Assembly: GCA_023435305.1 (NCBI GenBank)
Contig: JAEYRV010000055.1
Span: forward strand, 1 to 64,000
Direction: 5' to 3'
Length of the DNA stretch: 64,000 nucleotides
DNA from: Bacillota bacterium
GTDB taxonomy: Bacteria > Bacillota > Clostridia > Acetivibrionales > DTU013
Shown: positions 8,450 through 18,011 of the stretch, one piece after another
Layout of the letters: each line of letters starts with the position of its first letter
Position numbering within the stretch: the stretch's first letter is position 1
The notes under the pieces: model-generated
The model's input: only the letters and a program-made list of their open reading frames with translations
Told to the model about the DNA's origin: nothing
The model's database searches: none
Translations under genes and position numbers: made by a program

Positions 8450-9421
8450 ATGAGGATAAACGGAGTCACATTTGCGGCGAGAAAAGTACGCCGGGCAAGA
8501 TACATTATCATTCCTGTCATAGTACTGCTGTTTATACTCATGGTAGCCACAGTCATACTTTCAGTCTATAAAAGCTGGGGTCTTCTGCACCCGGACAAAA
8601 AGCCGGTCGATGCCTTCTCATCCAATATTGTTCCGGAATACAGAGACATAACTTTCAGAGGCGCCGACAGCACGATCCTTCTGAAGGGCTGGCTCTTTGA
8701 AGCAAAGCACAGCGATAAAGCCGTTATCCTTGTTCATTCATATGGAAGCAACAGGCTTGAGTTCGGGGTGGAGACAGTCGATATGATAAAAGAATTCCTG
8801 AACAGAGGCTATACCGTATTGACCTTCGATCTCAGAAACTCCGGCGAGTCCGGCGGCAAGGACAGCACCTTCGGATATAACGAAAAGGAAGATGTCAAGG
8901 CGGCCATAAAATACATCAGGAATCAGGGGTCAAAGCATGTCACGCTGATAGGCTTTTCGACAGGCGCATCCGCTTCGATCCTTGCGGCAGCCGAAAGCAC
9001 CTCATCAGACGGGGCGGCCCTGGTGGATGCCGTTATTGCCGACAGTCCGTATTCAGACCTCAAGACATATTTGAACAGCGATCTGGACAAATGGACCGGC
9101 CTGCCCGCTTTCCCCTTCAACATGACTACAGCCCTTGCGATAAATGTTGCCGGAGGCATAAAATCAGAGGGAGCCAGCCCTGTAAATGCAATGACTGCCG
9201 AAAACACGCCGCATCTTATGCTCATACACAGCCGCAATGATGATTTCATTCCTGTGATCAATTCGATAGAGCTGTACCAGAAGTATTCCGGCCTGAATCC
9301 ATCCGGCGCAGAGTTCTGGCAGACCGGGGACAATGGGCACGTCGCTGCATATATGAGTGATAAGGAAGGATACATGAAAAGGGTGTTCGAATTCCTTAAG
9401 AAAGTTTATCCCGAGGATTGA
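8450..9421 (+). CDS. Membrane-anchored alpha/beta hydrolase
   Basis: The 323-residue protein has one N-terminal membrane helix (about 18-40), then an alpha/beta-hydrolase domain. Visible features are an oxyanion-region motif HSYGSN (96-101), the nucleophile elbow GFSTGA with Ser170, an acidic residue at NDDF (D264/D265) and a catalytic His in DNGH (H297). It resembles the BAAT/acyl-CoA thioester or dienelactone-type esterase groups common in Clostridia; the substrate cannot be read from sequence. It is monocistronic, with its own promoter and a terminator directly after it. Confidence 0.82.
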   Translation: MRINGVTFAARKVRRARYIIIPVIVLLFILMVATVILSVYKSWGLLHPDKKPVDAFSSNIVPEYRDITFRGADSTILLKGWLFEAKHSDKAVILVHSYGSNRLEFGVETVDMIKEFLNRGYTVLTFDLRNSGESGGKDSTFGYNEKEDVKAAIKYIRNQGSKHVTLIGFSTGASASILAAAESTSSDGAALVDAVIADSPYSDLKTYLNSDLDKWTGLPAFPFNMTTALAINVAGGIKSEGASPVNAMTAENTPHLMLIHSRNDDFIPVINSIELYQKYSGLNPSGAEFWQTGDNGHVAAYMSDKEGYMKRVFEFLKKVYPED

Positions 9422-9449
9422 CCTGACCAAATTCCCTGACTAAATTAGA

Positions 9450-9480
9450 AAAAAAAAGTGAGCCGAGGCTCACTTATTTC
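9450..9480. terminator. Bidirectional terminator, hydrolase / fliT-like gene
   Basis: A perfect 9-bp stem AAGTGAGCC (9456-9464) / GGCTCACTT (9467-9475) has a run of A on the left and a T-rich run on the right. It can end transcripts from both convergent genes. It overlaps the stop codon of the minus-strand gene. Confidence 0.85.
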
Positions 9481-9959
9481 TTTTTATCCATAAAATATGA
9501 TGGTGTATTGAACGAAGTCTGAGTATATGCATTACTGACTTTCTTGTTCTGATTAATTTTTTTGATCTCAGTTCCCAGTCTTGACAACAGCTCTTTACTT
9601 TTACGGCTGTTTTCATTTTCCTTCTCACTGATAGAACTTATAACCTTAATAATTCCGGCTGTCTTCGTCTTTAGTTCCTTTGCTCCTGTCAGTTCGAAGC
9701 TTTCAAGCTGATCCAGTCTTGTAACTTTTAGAATACTCTTCAGTTTTTCGAAGCAGTCAGAAAACTCCTTATCAAGCTTGTCTATCTCGTCGATCTTCCC
9801 CTGCTTTTCGTCTATCAGTCTGTTCAACCCGTCTATGTCCTCATCATCAATGACCTTTGTCTGTGCACAGGACAAATCAAGTATATCCTTGAGCAGTTCT
9901 GATTTCTTCTGTAATAACTCGTTCAACAAAGTGACATATTGTTCAGCTGTACTGTTCAT
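9474..9959 (-). CDS. FliT/FlgN-like flagellar chaperone
   Basis: The 161-residue protein is predicted to be almost entirely helical, with heptad-like patterns over about 1-125 and a polar tail. Size, composition and position immediately after fliS match the FlgN/FliT chaperone group, which holds filament-cap or junction proteins before export. It starts 3 bp after fliS. A separate FlgN-type gene lies at 32648, so this one is more likely the cap-protein (FliD) chaperone. The assignment is mainly by context. Confidence 0.6.
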   Translation of the reverse strand: MNSTAEQYVTLLNELLQKKSELLKDILDLSCAQTKVIDDEDIDGLNRLIDEKQGKIDEIDKLDKEFSDCFEKLKSILKVTRLDQLESFELTGAKELKTKTAGIIKVISSISEKENENSRKSKELLSRLGTEIKKINQNKKVSNAYTQTSFNTPSYFMDKKK

Positions 9960-9962
9960 ATG

Positions 9963-10367
9963 CTACTCCTGCACTGCCAGATGCGGCCTCTGCTTGTTCT
10001 TTGCCAGCTTCATAGCCTTATCCCAGGTATCTCTGAGATCCTTGGCCAGAGAGAGTACTTCCGCTATTATTTCCCCATCCTTGGATATGTTCGCTTCAAA
10101 AAGCCTTCTGTACATGTACTCATACAACAAATCCAGACCTGCTGACACTTCATATTTCATATCCAGTGTGTTTCTGAAATACAAAATGATCTCTTCGGCA
10201 CGTATAATAGAATTTGCTGCTTTCTCAATATCATTCTCTTCGATGCCGCTTTGTGCTTTCATGATAAACTTGACAAGACCGTTATATAGCATGAATGTCA
10301 GTTCTTCGGGTGTCGATGTAAAAACAGAATTTTCCTTGTATAAGCTGTATGCCTTATTCAGTGCCAT
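9963..10367 (-). CDS. fliS: Flagellin export chaperone FliS
   Basis: The 134-residue sequence has the FliS pattern: an N-terminal YKENSVFTSTPEEL segment followed by LTFMLYNGLVKFI, then four helices. FliS binds the C-terminus of flagellin in the cytoplasm and prevents early polymerisation. ATG is preceded by GGAGG. It lies between fliD and the FliT-like gene in the flaG-fliD-fliS operon, and in Bacillus it also modulates FliW, which is encoded at 27044 here. Confidence 0.92.
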   Translation of the reverse strand: MALNKAYSLYKENSVFTSTPEELTFMLYNGLVKFIMKAQSGIEENDIEKAANSIIRAEEIILYFRNTLDMKYEVSAGLDLLYEYMYRRLFEANISKDGEIIAEVLSLAKDLRDTWDKAMKLAKNKQRPHLAVQE

Positions 10368-10407
10368 ACTAAATCCTCCATAGTTTTAAGTCAATAATAT
10401 ATTCCCT

Positions 10408-12330
10408 TTAGCGCGCATTGTTAGCAAAAAGTGAGCTTATATAGCCGCTCTGGCTGTTCATTCTGGAAATAGCACTTTCCAATGCGGCATACTTCGCATA
10501 ATACCTGCTTTCGATCTGTGCAAGCTTACTGTTCATCGATGCTATTTTTTCATTATAGTCCTCGATCTCTTTATAGAATACATTGCTGAATTCCGAAGCA
10601 TCACCTATCACTCCGGCCTTCTCAAGCAAAGTGCCCTTATGATTATTAGCATCCCTGCTTGTTCTTATATTATCCTGAATAATATCATACAGTCGGTTGA
10701 CCAGGCCGTTTCCCGAATATCTCTCTGCCTTGTCCTCTTTACCCAGGTTAGCTGAATATGATATATCGGATTCTCTGTTAAACAGGTTCATTACTGTATC
10801 CGGAGAATTTGCTATTGCCTCCCTGAGCTTTTGTTCATCGATATGGATCTTGCCCTTTTCATCATATGAACCTGTTGTGATACCAATCGAAGACAGGCTG
10901 GCATTTATTCCGCTGACAGGATCCGAAAATACTCTCCTCATGTCGTTGATGATCCCCTGGATTATGCTGTCATTTTTTAGCAGACCAGTTTTTGCTTTAG
11001 CTTCCCACTTCTTTATTTCATCTTCTGTCATTGCATCTTTCTGAGCTTGGGTAAGCGGCTGATAATCACGGTCATATTTCTCGGAAACAACAGTATTCAG
11101 TTTTGCCAGAAGTTCATTATACTTGTCTACAAAAGATTTTATGGAATTGAAGGTCGCATCGACGTCCTGAACAAAGCTGACTGTCTTCTCAACTCCCGGG
11201 TCAGCCTTAAGCAGATTGTATGTGACTCCATCAACTGTAAAAGTATTAGTAGCTCTGTTTGCAGCAATACCATCAATTTCTATGCTGGCATTGGTTCCAG
11301 AACTGATATCAGTAAGACCTGCCGCGGTGAAAAATCCGCTGCCATTGTCACTGATCGACATTTTGCCTTCTCCTGTAGATTTTGAAGTTAATGTAAAGGT
11401 ATCCGACAAAGAACTGTAGACCATCGTAACATTCGCTTCGCTTGAATTGATTCTATTTATCAGCGAACTTAGTGACTCGGTCTTGTTTCCATAAATGTCC
11501 TTCCCATTGATCGTCAGCTTAAAGTTCCCGTCTTCATCAAATGTTATTGCTCCGCCAGAAAGCTTATCGCTGATCGTTTCCAGTGTCTCGTTCAGTTTTA
11601 TCCTATTGCTTGCTCCCGATGTAAATCCAAGGTTGCCAAGTACATTCTTCGTTCCGCTCGATACAGAAATAGCATCAGATTCGACCGCAGAAGTAAACCT
11701 GATAGAATCACCGTCCACCACCACATCTATATTGCTGAATGCTTCCTTGACCTTTTGACTCAATAGTCCGTCACTGCCATTTCCGACTATTGATGCAGCA
11801 TCATCGTAATTCCCATTATCAAGAGTTATTGTCTTTGTCACGCCATTGACTGTCAATTTAAAGGAATTGTTCTCATCTGTGATTTCAAAGGCTTCAATAC
11901 TTCCGCCCTTCAGTGCGCTTGATACCCTTCCTGTACTAACAGCCTGAGATGCGGTTGCAATACTGTTTACAACGATCTTATGGCTGACGGCAGTAAGTCC
12001 TGCACCAGCTGTAGCCATAATAACAGAGGTATCAGAAGAATTTGTTGTATATTTATTGTAAATGGTATTTGATCTCATATTTGAGCTTGGCTTTAGTATA
12101 TCGAAGTAATCCGATTTGAAGCTGTTTATTAGTGATGTTATATCTCTGTATGCATCTCTCTTCCACTCTGACAGCTGTTTTTTCTGGTACAGCTTATCAA
12201 GCGGTATCCTTTCCACAGACATCAATTGATCAATAATTGAGTCAGTGTCCATTCCGGTAGCAAGTCCACTCAATCTGAGGGTATTGCTGTATAATGATGT
12301 AAGACTTGAAGAAACATTATTTACTGCCAT
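10408..12330 (-). CDS. fliD: Flagellar filament cap protein FliD (HAP2)
   Basis: The 640-residue protein has the conserved FliD N-terminus (LRLSGLATGMDTDSIIDQLM, about residues 18-37) and the C-terminal coiled-coil region (about 550-640, ending in NSQSGYISSLF). The centre is Ser/Thr/Asn-rich and variable, as expected for the exposed domains. It forms the cap under which flagellin subunits insert. It sits 4 bp downstream of flaG, with AAGGTGATT before the ATG. Confidence 0.93.
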   Translation of the reverse strand: MAVNNVSSSLTSLYSNTLRLSGLATGMDTDSIIDQLMSVERIPLDKLYQKKQLSEWKRDAYRDITSLINSFKSDYFDILKPSSNMRSNTIYNKYTTNSSDTSVIMATAGAGLTAVSHKIVVNSIATASQAVSTGRVSSALKGGSIEAFEITDENNSFKLTVNGVTKTITLDNGNYDDAASIVGNGSDGLLSQKVKEAFSNIDVVVDGDSIRFTSAVESDAISVSSGTKNVLGNLGFTSGASNRIKLNETLETISDKLSGGAITFDEDGNFKLTINGKDIYGNKTESLSSLINRINSSEANVTMVYSSLSDTFTLTSKSTGEGKMSISDNGSGFFTAAGLTDISSGTNASIEIDGIAANRATNTFTVDGVTYNLLKADPGVEKTVSFVQDVDATFNSIKSFVDKYNELLAKLNTVVSEKYDRDYQPLTQAQKDAMTEDEIKKWEAKAKTGLLKNDSIIQGIINDMRRVFSDPVSGINASLSSIGITTGSYDEKGKIHIDEQKLREAIANSPDTVMNLFNRESDISYSANLGKEDKAERYSGNGLVNRLYDIIQDNIRTSRDANNHKGTLLEKAGVIGDASEFSNVFYKEIEDYNEKIASMNSKLAQIESRYYAKYAALESAISRMNSQSGYISSLFANNAR

Positions 12331-12334
12331 TTAA

Positions 12335-12697
12335 TCACCTTCTTTCATCTACAAGGATCCCTGCCATTTCCCACATCTGTCCTACCATATCAAGAATCTT
12401 TTCAGGAGGGATCTCTCGGATAACCTCCTTGGTTTCTGTGTCAATGACCTTGACCATTATACGGTTGGTTTTCTCATGCACAGAAAACTTAAATTGACGG
12501 TTAGTGCCTGAAATAGCTCTATTCACTCTATCAACGGCATCCAACACCGCTTTATCTGTTAATTTGTAATCATTTTCCTCGAGCTCGGCTGCTAAAGGAA
12601 CATTGTATCCCTCGGCAGGCTGTTTGCTCTGGACATCTTTAGCTGGAAGTCTGGTATCCAGCACCATGGTAACGGCCTCATTGCCTTCAATTCTCAT
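12335..12697 (-). CDS. flaG: FlaG family protein
   Basis: The 120-residue protein has a disordered N-terminal half. The conserved C-terminal FlaG domain (about 52-118) contains RQFKFSVHEKTNRIMVKVID and the VIREIPPEKILDM motif. FlaG proteins influence filament length, but the mechanism is unclear. It heads the flaG-fliD-fliS operon, with GGAGGG before the ATG and a sigma-D-type promoter about 40 bp upstream. Confidence 0.9.
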   Translation of the reverse strand: MRIEGNEAVTMVLDTRLPAKDVQSKQPAEGYNVPLAAELEENDYKLTDKAVLDAVDRVNRAISGTNRQFKFSVHEKTNRIMVKVIDTETKEVIREIPPEKILDMVGQMWEMAGILVDERR

Positions 12698-12736
12698 ATT
12701 GATCCCTCCGTGGATAAATATACTTTCTTATTATCT

Positions 12737-12763
12737 ATTTCGGCAAATTTCATAAAAAATTTA
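12737..12763 (-). promoter_or_regulatory. Sigma-D (sigma-28) promoter of flaG-fliD-fliS
   Basis: On the minus strand the element reads TAAA, a 15-bp spacer, then GCCGAAAT. This differs at one position from the motility consensus TAAA-N15-GCCGATAT. It lies 40 bp before the flaG start in the 134-bp gap after legC. Confidence 0.8.
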
Positions 12764-12831
12764 TAGTTTTATAGACACAAAAGCAAGCATCCATCAGTAA
12801 GAGATACCAAAAATAGCTATTATCAAATTAT

Positions 12832-13929
12832 CTATACTTGTGATATCAAGTTCACAACCGTTTCTATCTGTTCATATGTCAATGAGACTGAGCTAGGGAG
12901 ATTTATTCCCCTGACAGCAAGCTCATCAGTCACATCCATGCTTCCACGGGGAAAATCCATAAATGGCTTCATATGATGGACCGGAGTAAAAAATGGCCTG
13001 CTCTCAACTCCACCATCTCTCAATATTTTTATTAACTCATCTCTGCTCACCGGGAAGCCCTTTTCGATCACGGCGGAATAGAGCCAGTGCACATTTTCTG
13101 CCCAGGGCCTTTCTACAGGACAAGTTACATTTTCTACTTTTGAAAGCAGTTCGGTATAATGTGCTGCACTTCTTCTCTTATTTGCGATAAATGTATCAAT
13201 CTTCTCCAGTTGTGCGGTTCCCATAGCTGCAAGAAGATTTGGCATCCTGTAATTATATCCGATTTCTTCATGGTCAAAGCCGCCATTTTCAAGAACCGTT
13301 TTAGCCTGGCATGACAGGTATTTGACCTTCTCTCCGAGGGCACTGTCGTTTGTTACCAGCATTCCGCCGCCCCCGGTAGTGATCAGCTTATTGCCGTTAA
13401 AGCTGAAGCAGCCGGTGTGGCCGATGGTCCCGGTGTATCTTCCCTTGTATTTCGAACCCAGTGATTCTGTTGCATCCTCAATAACAAACAAATCATGCCT
13501 TGCTGCAATATCCATTAGTGGGTCCATATCAACGGGATGTCCATATATGTGTACGGGCATAATCACCTTTGTTTTGTCAGTTACCAGTTCTTCTACCTTT
13601 TCTGCATCCATAACGAATGTGTCTCTGCAAACATCCACAAAGACGGGAATTGCGCCTGCATAACGTATTGCATTAACTGTTGCTATAAATGTAAGGGAAG
13701 GTACGATCACCTCATCACCTTCATGTACTCCCATGCTGATAAGCGCCAAATGGAGCGCTGCGGTTCCGTTTACAGTAACTATGGCCTTCTTTGCACCAAT
13801 GTATTCACCAAATCTATTTTCAAAAAGGTCTACATAACTTCCTGCGCTGGAAACCCAATTGGTATCCAGACACTCTTTGATATACTTCCACTCGTTGCCG
13901 CTTATTTCAGGTATGTTTAATGGTATCAT
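12832..13929 (-). CDS. legC: PLP-dependent sugar aminotransferase LegC-like
   Basis: This DegT/DnrJ/EryC1-family enzyme of 365 residues has the PLP lysine in SFNGNKLITTGGGG (about K181). It should aminate the 4-keto nucleotide sugar made by the LegB-like dehydratase. The N-terminus (MIPLNIPEISGNEWKY) is typical of the subgroup found in NeuB-linked clusters. The start is placed at ATG 13929 because AGGTGGAGG lies 8 nt upstream; the earlier GTG is part of that ribosome site. It starts 18 bp after legB. Confidence 0.85.
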   Translation of the reverse strand: MIPLNIPEISGNEWKYIKECLDTNWVSSAGSYVDLFENRFGEYIGAKKAIVTVNGTAALHLALISMGVHEGDEVIVPSLTFIATVNAIRYAGAIPVFVDVCRDTFVMDAEKVEELVTDKTKVIMPVHIYGHPVDMDPLMDIAARHDLFVIEDATESLGSKYKGRYTGTIGHTGCFSFNGNKLITTGGGGMLVTNDSALGEKVKYLSCQAKTVLENGGFDHEEIGYNYRMPNLLAAMGTAQLEKIDTFIANKRRSAAHYTELLSKVENVTCPVERPWAENVHWLYSAVIEKGFPVSRDELIKILRDGGVESRPFFTPVHHMKPFMDFPRGSMDVTDELAVRGINLPSSVSLTYEQIETVVNLISQV

Positions 13930-13947
13930 ACGTCCGGCCTCCACCTG

Positions 13948-14940
13948 CTAGACATTGTATATGTCTGTCTTGAAATATTTCATGTTGCTCCTTATCCATT
14001 CCACAGTCTCGGCAAGTCCTTGCTCCAGCGTATATGTCGGAGACCATCCGATCGTTTCGGCAGCCTTGTGGTTATCACACCACAATCTGTTCACCTCGCT
14101 CTTTTCAGGTCTCAACCTGTCTTCCTGACATTCTATAGGCATTTCCCTGCCGGTAATTTTCAGGATCAAAGCAGCAAGCTCGCCGATACTAATTTCGAAA
14201 TTCGACCCGACATTGATCGTCTCTCCTATACTGTTATCTGCCTCAGCCATTCGTATAAAGCCCTTTGCAGTATCCTTCACATATGTCAGATCCCTTTTTG
14301 GGGTCACTGCACCAAGCTTTAAGGTCTCTGCACCTGACAGAGCTTGAGATATGATTGTCGGTATCACGGCTCTGGCAGACTGACGTGGTCCATATGTGTT
14401 GAACGGTCTTATAGTTGCCACCGGTACATTAAACGCTCTGTAATAGCTCTCAGCAATCTTGTCTGCACCTATCTTGCTGGCCGAATAAGGTGATTGTCCC
14501 TGCAATGGATGCTCCTCATCTATCGGAACATATTTCGCTGTTCCATAAACCTCACTTGTAGATGTATGTACCACCTTTTGCACACCATGAAACCTGCAGG
14601 CTTCCATCACATTCAGAGTACCCTCCACATTTGTCCTTACATAGGCTGCAGGAGACTGGTAGGAATAGGGGATGGCAATCAGTGCTGCCAAATGGAACAC
14701 TGCATCCTTTCCTGCCACAACCTTCGAGATGTTGTCATATTCACGGATATCACCGGTATAAACCTTGATCTCATTCATGACCTGTTTGTCGAAGGTTTCG
14801 AGCCAGCCCCAGTTATTAAACGAATTATACTGGACCAAAGCTGTCACCTCGGCCCCCGCTTCGACCAGCATCTCCGTCAAATGGCTTCCGATAAAGCCCT
14901 CCGCACCTGTTACCAATACTTTTTTATTCTCCAGTTGCAC
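13948..14940 (-). CDS. legB: NAD-dependent 4,6-dehydratase LegB-like
   Basis: An extended short-chain dehydrogenase with the Rossmann motif GAEGFIGS near the N-terminus and the catalytic YSASK motif (SPYSASKIG). In the legionaminate pathway it converts the activated GlcNAc to the 4-keto-6-deoxy sugar that LegC aminates. I choose GTG 14940, with AGGAGT 7 nt upstream, rather than GTG 14949, which abuts that site. Its start overlaps the end of ptmE, indicating translational coupling. Confidence 0.85.
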   Translation of the reverse strand: MQLENKKVLVTGAEGFIGSHLTEMLVEAGAEVTALVQYNSFNNWGWLETFDKQVMNEIKVYTGDIREYDNISKVVAGKDAVFHLAALIAIPYSYQSPAAYVRTNVEGTLNVMEACRFHGVQKVVHTSTSEVYGTAKYVPIDEEHPLQGQSPYSASKIGADKIAESYYRAFNVPVATIRPFNTYGPRQSARAVIPTIISQALSGAETLKLGAVTPKRDLTYVKDTAKGFIRMAEADNSIGETINVGSNFEISIGELAALILKITGREMPIECQEDRLRPEKSEVNRLWCDNHKAAETIGWSPTYTLEQGLAETVEWIRSNMKYFKTDIYNV

Positions 14941-16003
14941 TGTTTTCACTCCTAAACATCACTTCGTAATCGGCTTTCGCCTGATTGTAATCATCGATCT
15001 GCCCGATATCCATCCAATACTCGGTAATAGGAAAGCTCCCCACCTTCCTGCCCGCATCAAGGTACTCACTGATCAGCTGTGTAATATCAAAGTATTCATC
15101 CTCCGGAATGCGGTCGATCGTCTCAGGGTCAAGACAATACATGCCCCCGCTTATAAAATAGCTGGAGCATGGCTTTTCTTTCAAGTTGACTACCTTTTCA
15201 TCTTTCAGATCCACTACACCGTAAGGGATCTGTATCTCATACTGCTTTGTTCCTATCGTGATACTATTCCCATTATTGACATGAAACTGCATAAACTGCT
15301 CGAAATTCAGCTTTGTGAGTATATCGCCGTTCAATACAAAAAACGGTTTGCTTATATATTCCCTGGCAAGCTTTAATGCTCCTGCTGTGCCAAGTCTCTT
15401 CCTCTCACTGACATATTTTATGTTTACACCAAAATTGGTTCCATCCTGAAAGTAATTCCTGATTATATCCGCTTTGTAGTTAAGGCATAGTACAATATTC
15501 ATATACCCATATGATTTCAATTGATCAATAATGGTCTCTATGATCGGCTTTGCTCCAACCCTGAGCATAGGCTTCGGAACTTCCTGTGTAAGCGGATGCA
15601 GCCGTGTTCCCAGTCCGCCCGCCATTATTATCGCCCAATTCTCCTTTGCCGTATCATCAAAGAAATCATGATAAAAGATTATGTCCACTACCCGCATTTC
15701 ATCATCCAGAACCGGGATCTGCATGATGCCTCTGGTCTGAAAAATGGTAGTAATAAATGTTCTGGAATAATCCGGAGAAACAAAAGTATAATGACTGTTC
15801 ATGATAGCCTTCACAGGTTCCTCTAGAGAAACACCTCTGAGTATTGCCCTGCGTACATCACCGTCAGTAACGGTCCCCAGGAGCCTCTGCTCATCATCCA
15901 CAATGAGCGCTATACCCCTGGCGCCTCTATCAATAGCTGCCATAGCGATCTTTATACTGTCTTCAGCCTTTATGAATATATTTATTATGTCTTTTATTCC
16001 CAT
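14924..16003 (-). CDS. ptmE: CBS-domain sugar-1-phosphate nucleotidyltransferase PtmE-like
   Basis: Residues 1-115 are two CBS motifs; residues about 120-355 are a nucleotidyltransferase with AGGLGTRLHPLT and VPKPML. This architecture matches Campylobacter PtmE, which makes GDP-glucosamine as the entry to GDP-sugar-based legionaminic acid synthesis, so a guanylyl rather than uridylyl specificity is inferred. ATG 16003 is preferred, with GGGG 6 nt upstream. It is the first gene after a sigma-D-like promoter and overlaps legB. Confidence 0.82.
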   Translation of the reverse strand: MGIKDIINIFIKAEDSIKIAMAAIDRGARGIALIVDDEQRLLGTVTDGDVRRAILRGVSLEEPVKAIMNSHYTFVSPDYSRTFITTIFQTRGIMQIPVLDDEMRVVDIIFYHDFFDDTAKENWAIIMAGGLGTRLHPLTQEVPKPMLRVGAKPIIETIIDQLKSYGYMNIVLCLNYKADIIRNYFQDGTNFGVNIKYVSERKRLGTAGALKLAREYISKPFFVLNGDILTKLNFEQFMQFHVNNGNSITIGTKQYEIQIPYGVVDLKDEKVVNLKEKPCSSYFISGGMYCLDPETIDRIPEDEYFDITQLISEYLDAGRKVGSFPITEYWMDIGQIDDYNQAKADYEVMFRSENSATGE

Positions 16004-16067
16004 AAAGATCCCCATTTCAAGTTTTATAACACAAATATCAACTATAGCTGATGTTTCTGTAATAAGA

Positions 16068-16094
16068 ATATCGGCTTATATAATAATAATTTGA
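16068..16094 (-). promoter_or_regulatory. Sigma-D-like promoter of ptmE-legB-legC
   Basis: The minus strand carries a perfect GCCGATAT -10. Upstream is TCAA at 15 bp, or CAAA at 14 bp, in place of TAAA. It lies in the 126-bp gap between legH and ptmE, about 65 bp before the ptmE start. The -35 is imperfect. Confidence 0.6.
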
Positions 16095-16129
16095 ACACAA
16101 TATTATGGGATTTATTATGACAGACTGTC

Positions 16130-16774
16130 TCAGATAGAATCCTTTCGGATATCAACAGCCGGAACTCCGGCTACAACGGAACCTTCAGGAATATTTCTTA
16201 TAACGACACTACCTGCGCCGATCACACAATTATCACCAATTGAAATATTCTGAATGATAGATGCACCGATACCAATATGTACACCATTGCCGATCCTGAC
16301 GCCTCCTGCTATCTTAGTTCCCGGAGATATATGCACATGATTGCCGATCACACAGTCATGTTCAATGATCGCACCTGTATTAATAATGCAATTGCTGCCA
16401 ACGCTCACATCAGCGTGTATAATAGCGCTATCCATAACAACATTTCCGTTCCCAAACCGGGCAGAAAGTGAAATAATAGAATATTTACTTATGGCATTGA
16501 TCATTCGGAACCCGTTTTGAGCAGCAAGTTCATACAGCTTCCTTCGAAGTGAGCTGTCTCTGGTACTCCCCAAAGTAGCAAGGGCATTCTCCACACCTTC
16601 ATGATACAAGCGTCCGAGCTGCGAGTCATCACCCAATACAGGGAAACCGTAGAACAAGGTACCATGCTTTTCTCTGTCGACATCAGTAATGCCTGCAATA
16701 ATATAATTATCCCTCAGTATATCGATAACAACTTTGCAGTGCCCACCTGCACCAAGCAGAACAACCTTTTCCAT
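16130..16774 (-). CDS. legH: NeuD/LegH-type N-acetyltransferase
   Basis: About 214 residues. An N-terminal Rossmann-like sugar-binding part (EKVVLLGAGGHCKVVIDIL) is followed by a left-handed beta-helix of hexapeptide repeats (about 90-205; ...IGNHVHISPGTKIAGGVRIGNG...). In Leg or Pse clusters such enzymes acetylate the 4-amino group of the nucleotide sugar. The family also includes O-acetyltransferases of sialic acid (NeuD), so N versus O is an inference from context. ATG 16774 is chosen, with GGGTGG 5 nt upstream. Confidence 0.8.
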   Translation of the reverse strand: MEKVVLLGAGGHCKVVIDILRDNYIIAGITDVDREKHGTLFYGFPVLGDDSQLGRLYHEGVENALATLGSTRDSSLRRKLYELAAQNGFRMINAISKYSIISLSARFGNGNVVMDSAIIHADVSVGSNCIINTGAIIEHDCVIGNHVHISPGTKIAGGVRIGNGVHIGIGASIIQNISIGDNCVIGAGSVVIRNIPEGSVVAGVPAVDIRKDSI

Positions 16775-16786
16775 AAAAACCACCCG

Positions 16787-17989
16787 TCAATCGACTTTCA
16801 CTAAAGTTGGATCTATTTCAATATCGAAGAACCTTTTCTTCAACAGCTTTGATTTGTCTGTCAGGTCCACTTGCTTGAGTACCTGTATGATCTTCTCCGC
16901 CGTGTCGCCGTCCCCATACGGATTTTTCAGATCAGATATGGAAGCGGTGAATTCTTCCGAAATCGCTTTACGAACTGCTGCTTTCACACTATCCTCAGTG
17001 CACTCGCAATCGATCACATTCGACGGTTTGAACCTACCGGCCTGCCTGTCTCCTACGTTCACAACCGGCAGCCTGAAGGAAGCGCTTTCAATGATACCGC
17101 TCGATGAATTTCCAACCATAAGACCGGCATATTTCAAAGAACTGAGGTAGGCGCGCTGGCCCAGGCTTCTCACCAATTTTATCCTCGTAGGGTAGCGTTC
17201 AGCATAGTGCTGAATTATATTAAAAATCGATTGAAATCCTGTATCCATGTTCGGAGCAGTAATCAGTACATTCAGTTCTTTAAACGAGATCAATGCCCTC
17301 AGGATCTCCTCGGTCTGTCCGGCGCCTGTCTCATATTCATCCAACGTTACAGGATGATAAGTCATCAAAGCCGTATTATGGCTGAAGTCAACTCCTGTGA
17401 ATGCATTGAGTTCCTCAAGACTCATAAGTTCCATTTCCCTAATATTATCTATTCCAAGAGCGCCTACAGTAAAAACCCGTTCAGGTTCTTCGCCCATTTG
17501 GATGATCCTTTTTGCATACAAATCGATTGACGGGAAATGCAATGAGGACATTTTTGTCACTGAGTGGCGGATACATTCGTCAATAGCGCCAAAAGTCGCC
17601 TCCCCACCGTGGATATGGGCAATCGGTATCTTGTAGACTACAGCTGAAATGCATGCCGGCCAAAGCTCGTACCGATCTCCCAGAACAATGATCAGGTCAG
17701 GTTTCCCTTCAGAATATATACTGGAGAACCTCTTTAACCCGGATGCCATCGCCTCACAAATACCTGATTCAGTATCAGAAGATACCATAGCTTCTACGAT
17801 GCCGCATTTTTCATAACCATCTGCCTGTATCTGATCTATTGTCATTCCATGAGCAGCGGAAAGGTGGCTTCCTGTAACGATCAGTTCCGGATCGAATGCC
17901 TCATCGTCCTTGAGCCTTTTGATCAGGGGGCATAGAAGGCCATAGTCCGCTCGTGATGTAGTAATAACAGCAGTCCTGATTTTACCCAT
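16787..17989 (-). CDS. legG: Hydrolysing 2-epimerase LegG/NeuC
   Basis: This 400-residue enzyme of the UDP-GlcNAc 2-epimerase superfamily, hydrolysing branch, releases the free 6-deoxy-diacetamido-mannose used by NeuB-type synthases. Visible family motifs are GDRYELWP, IPIAHIHGGE and NSSSGIIESASF. It follows hisH by 22 bp and precedes legH by 12 bp. The pairing with LegH and LegI favours LegG over true NeuC. Confidence 0.87.
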   Translation of the reverse strand: MGKIRTAVITTSRADYGLLCPLIKRLKDDEAFDPELIVTGSHLSAAHGMTIDQIQADGYEKCGIVEAMVSSDTESGICEAMASGLKRFSSIYSEGKPDLIIVLGDRYELWPACISAVVYKIPIAHIHGGEATFGAIDECIRHSVTKMSSLHFPSIDLYAKRIIQMGEEPERVFTVGALGIDNIREMELMSLEELNAFTGVDFSHNTALMTYHPVTLDEYETGAGQTEEILRALISFKELNVLITAPNMDTGFQSIFNIIQHYAERYPTRIKLVRSLGQRAYLSSLKYAGLMVGNSSSGIIESASFRLPVVNVGDRQAGRFKPSNVIDCECTEDSVKAAVRKAISEEFTASISDLKNPYGDGDTAEKIIQVLKQVDLTDKSKLLKKRFFDIEIDPTLVKVD

Positions 17990-18011
17990 TTCAATTGTCT
18001 CCCAGCCAACA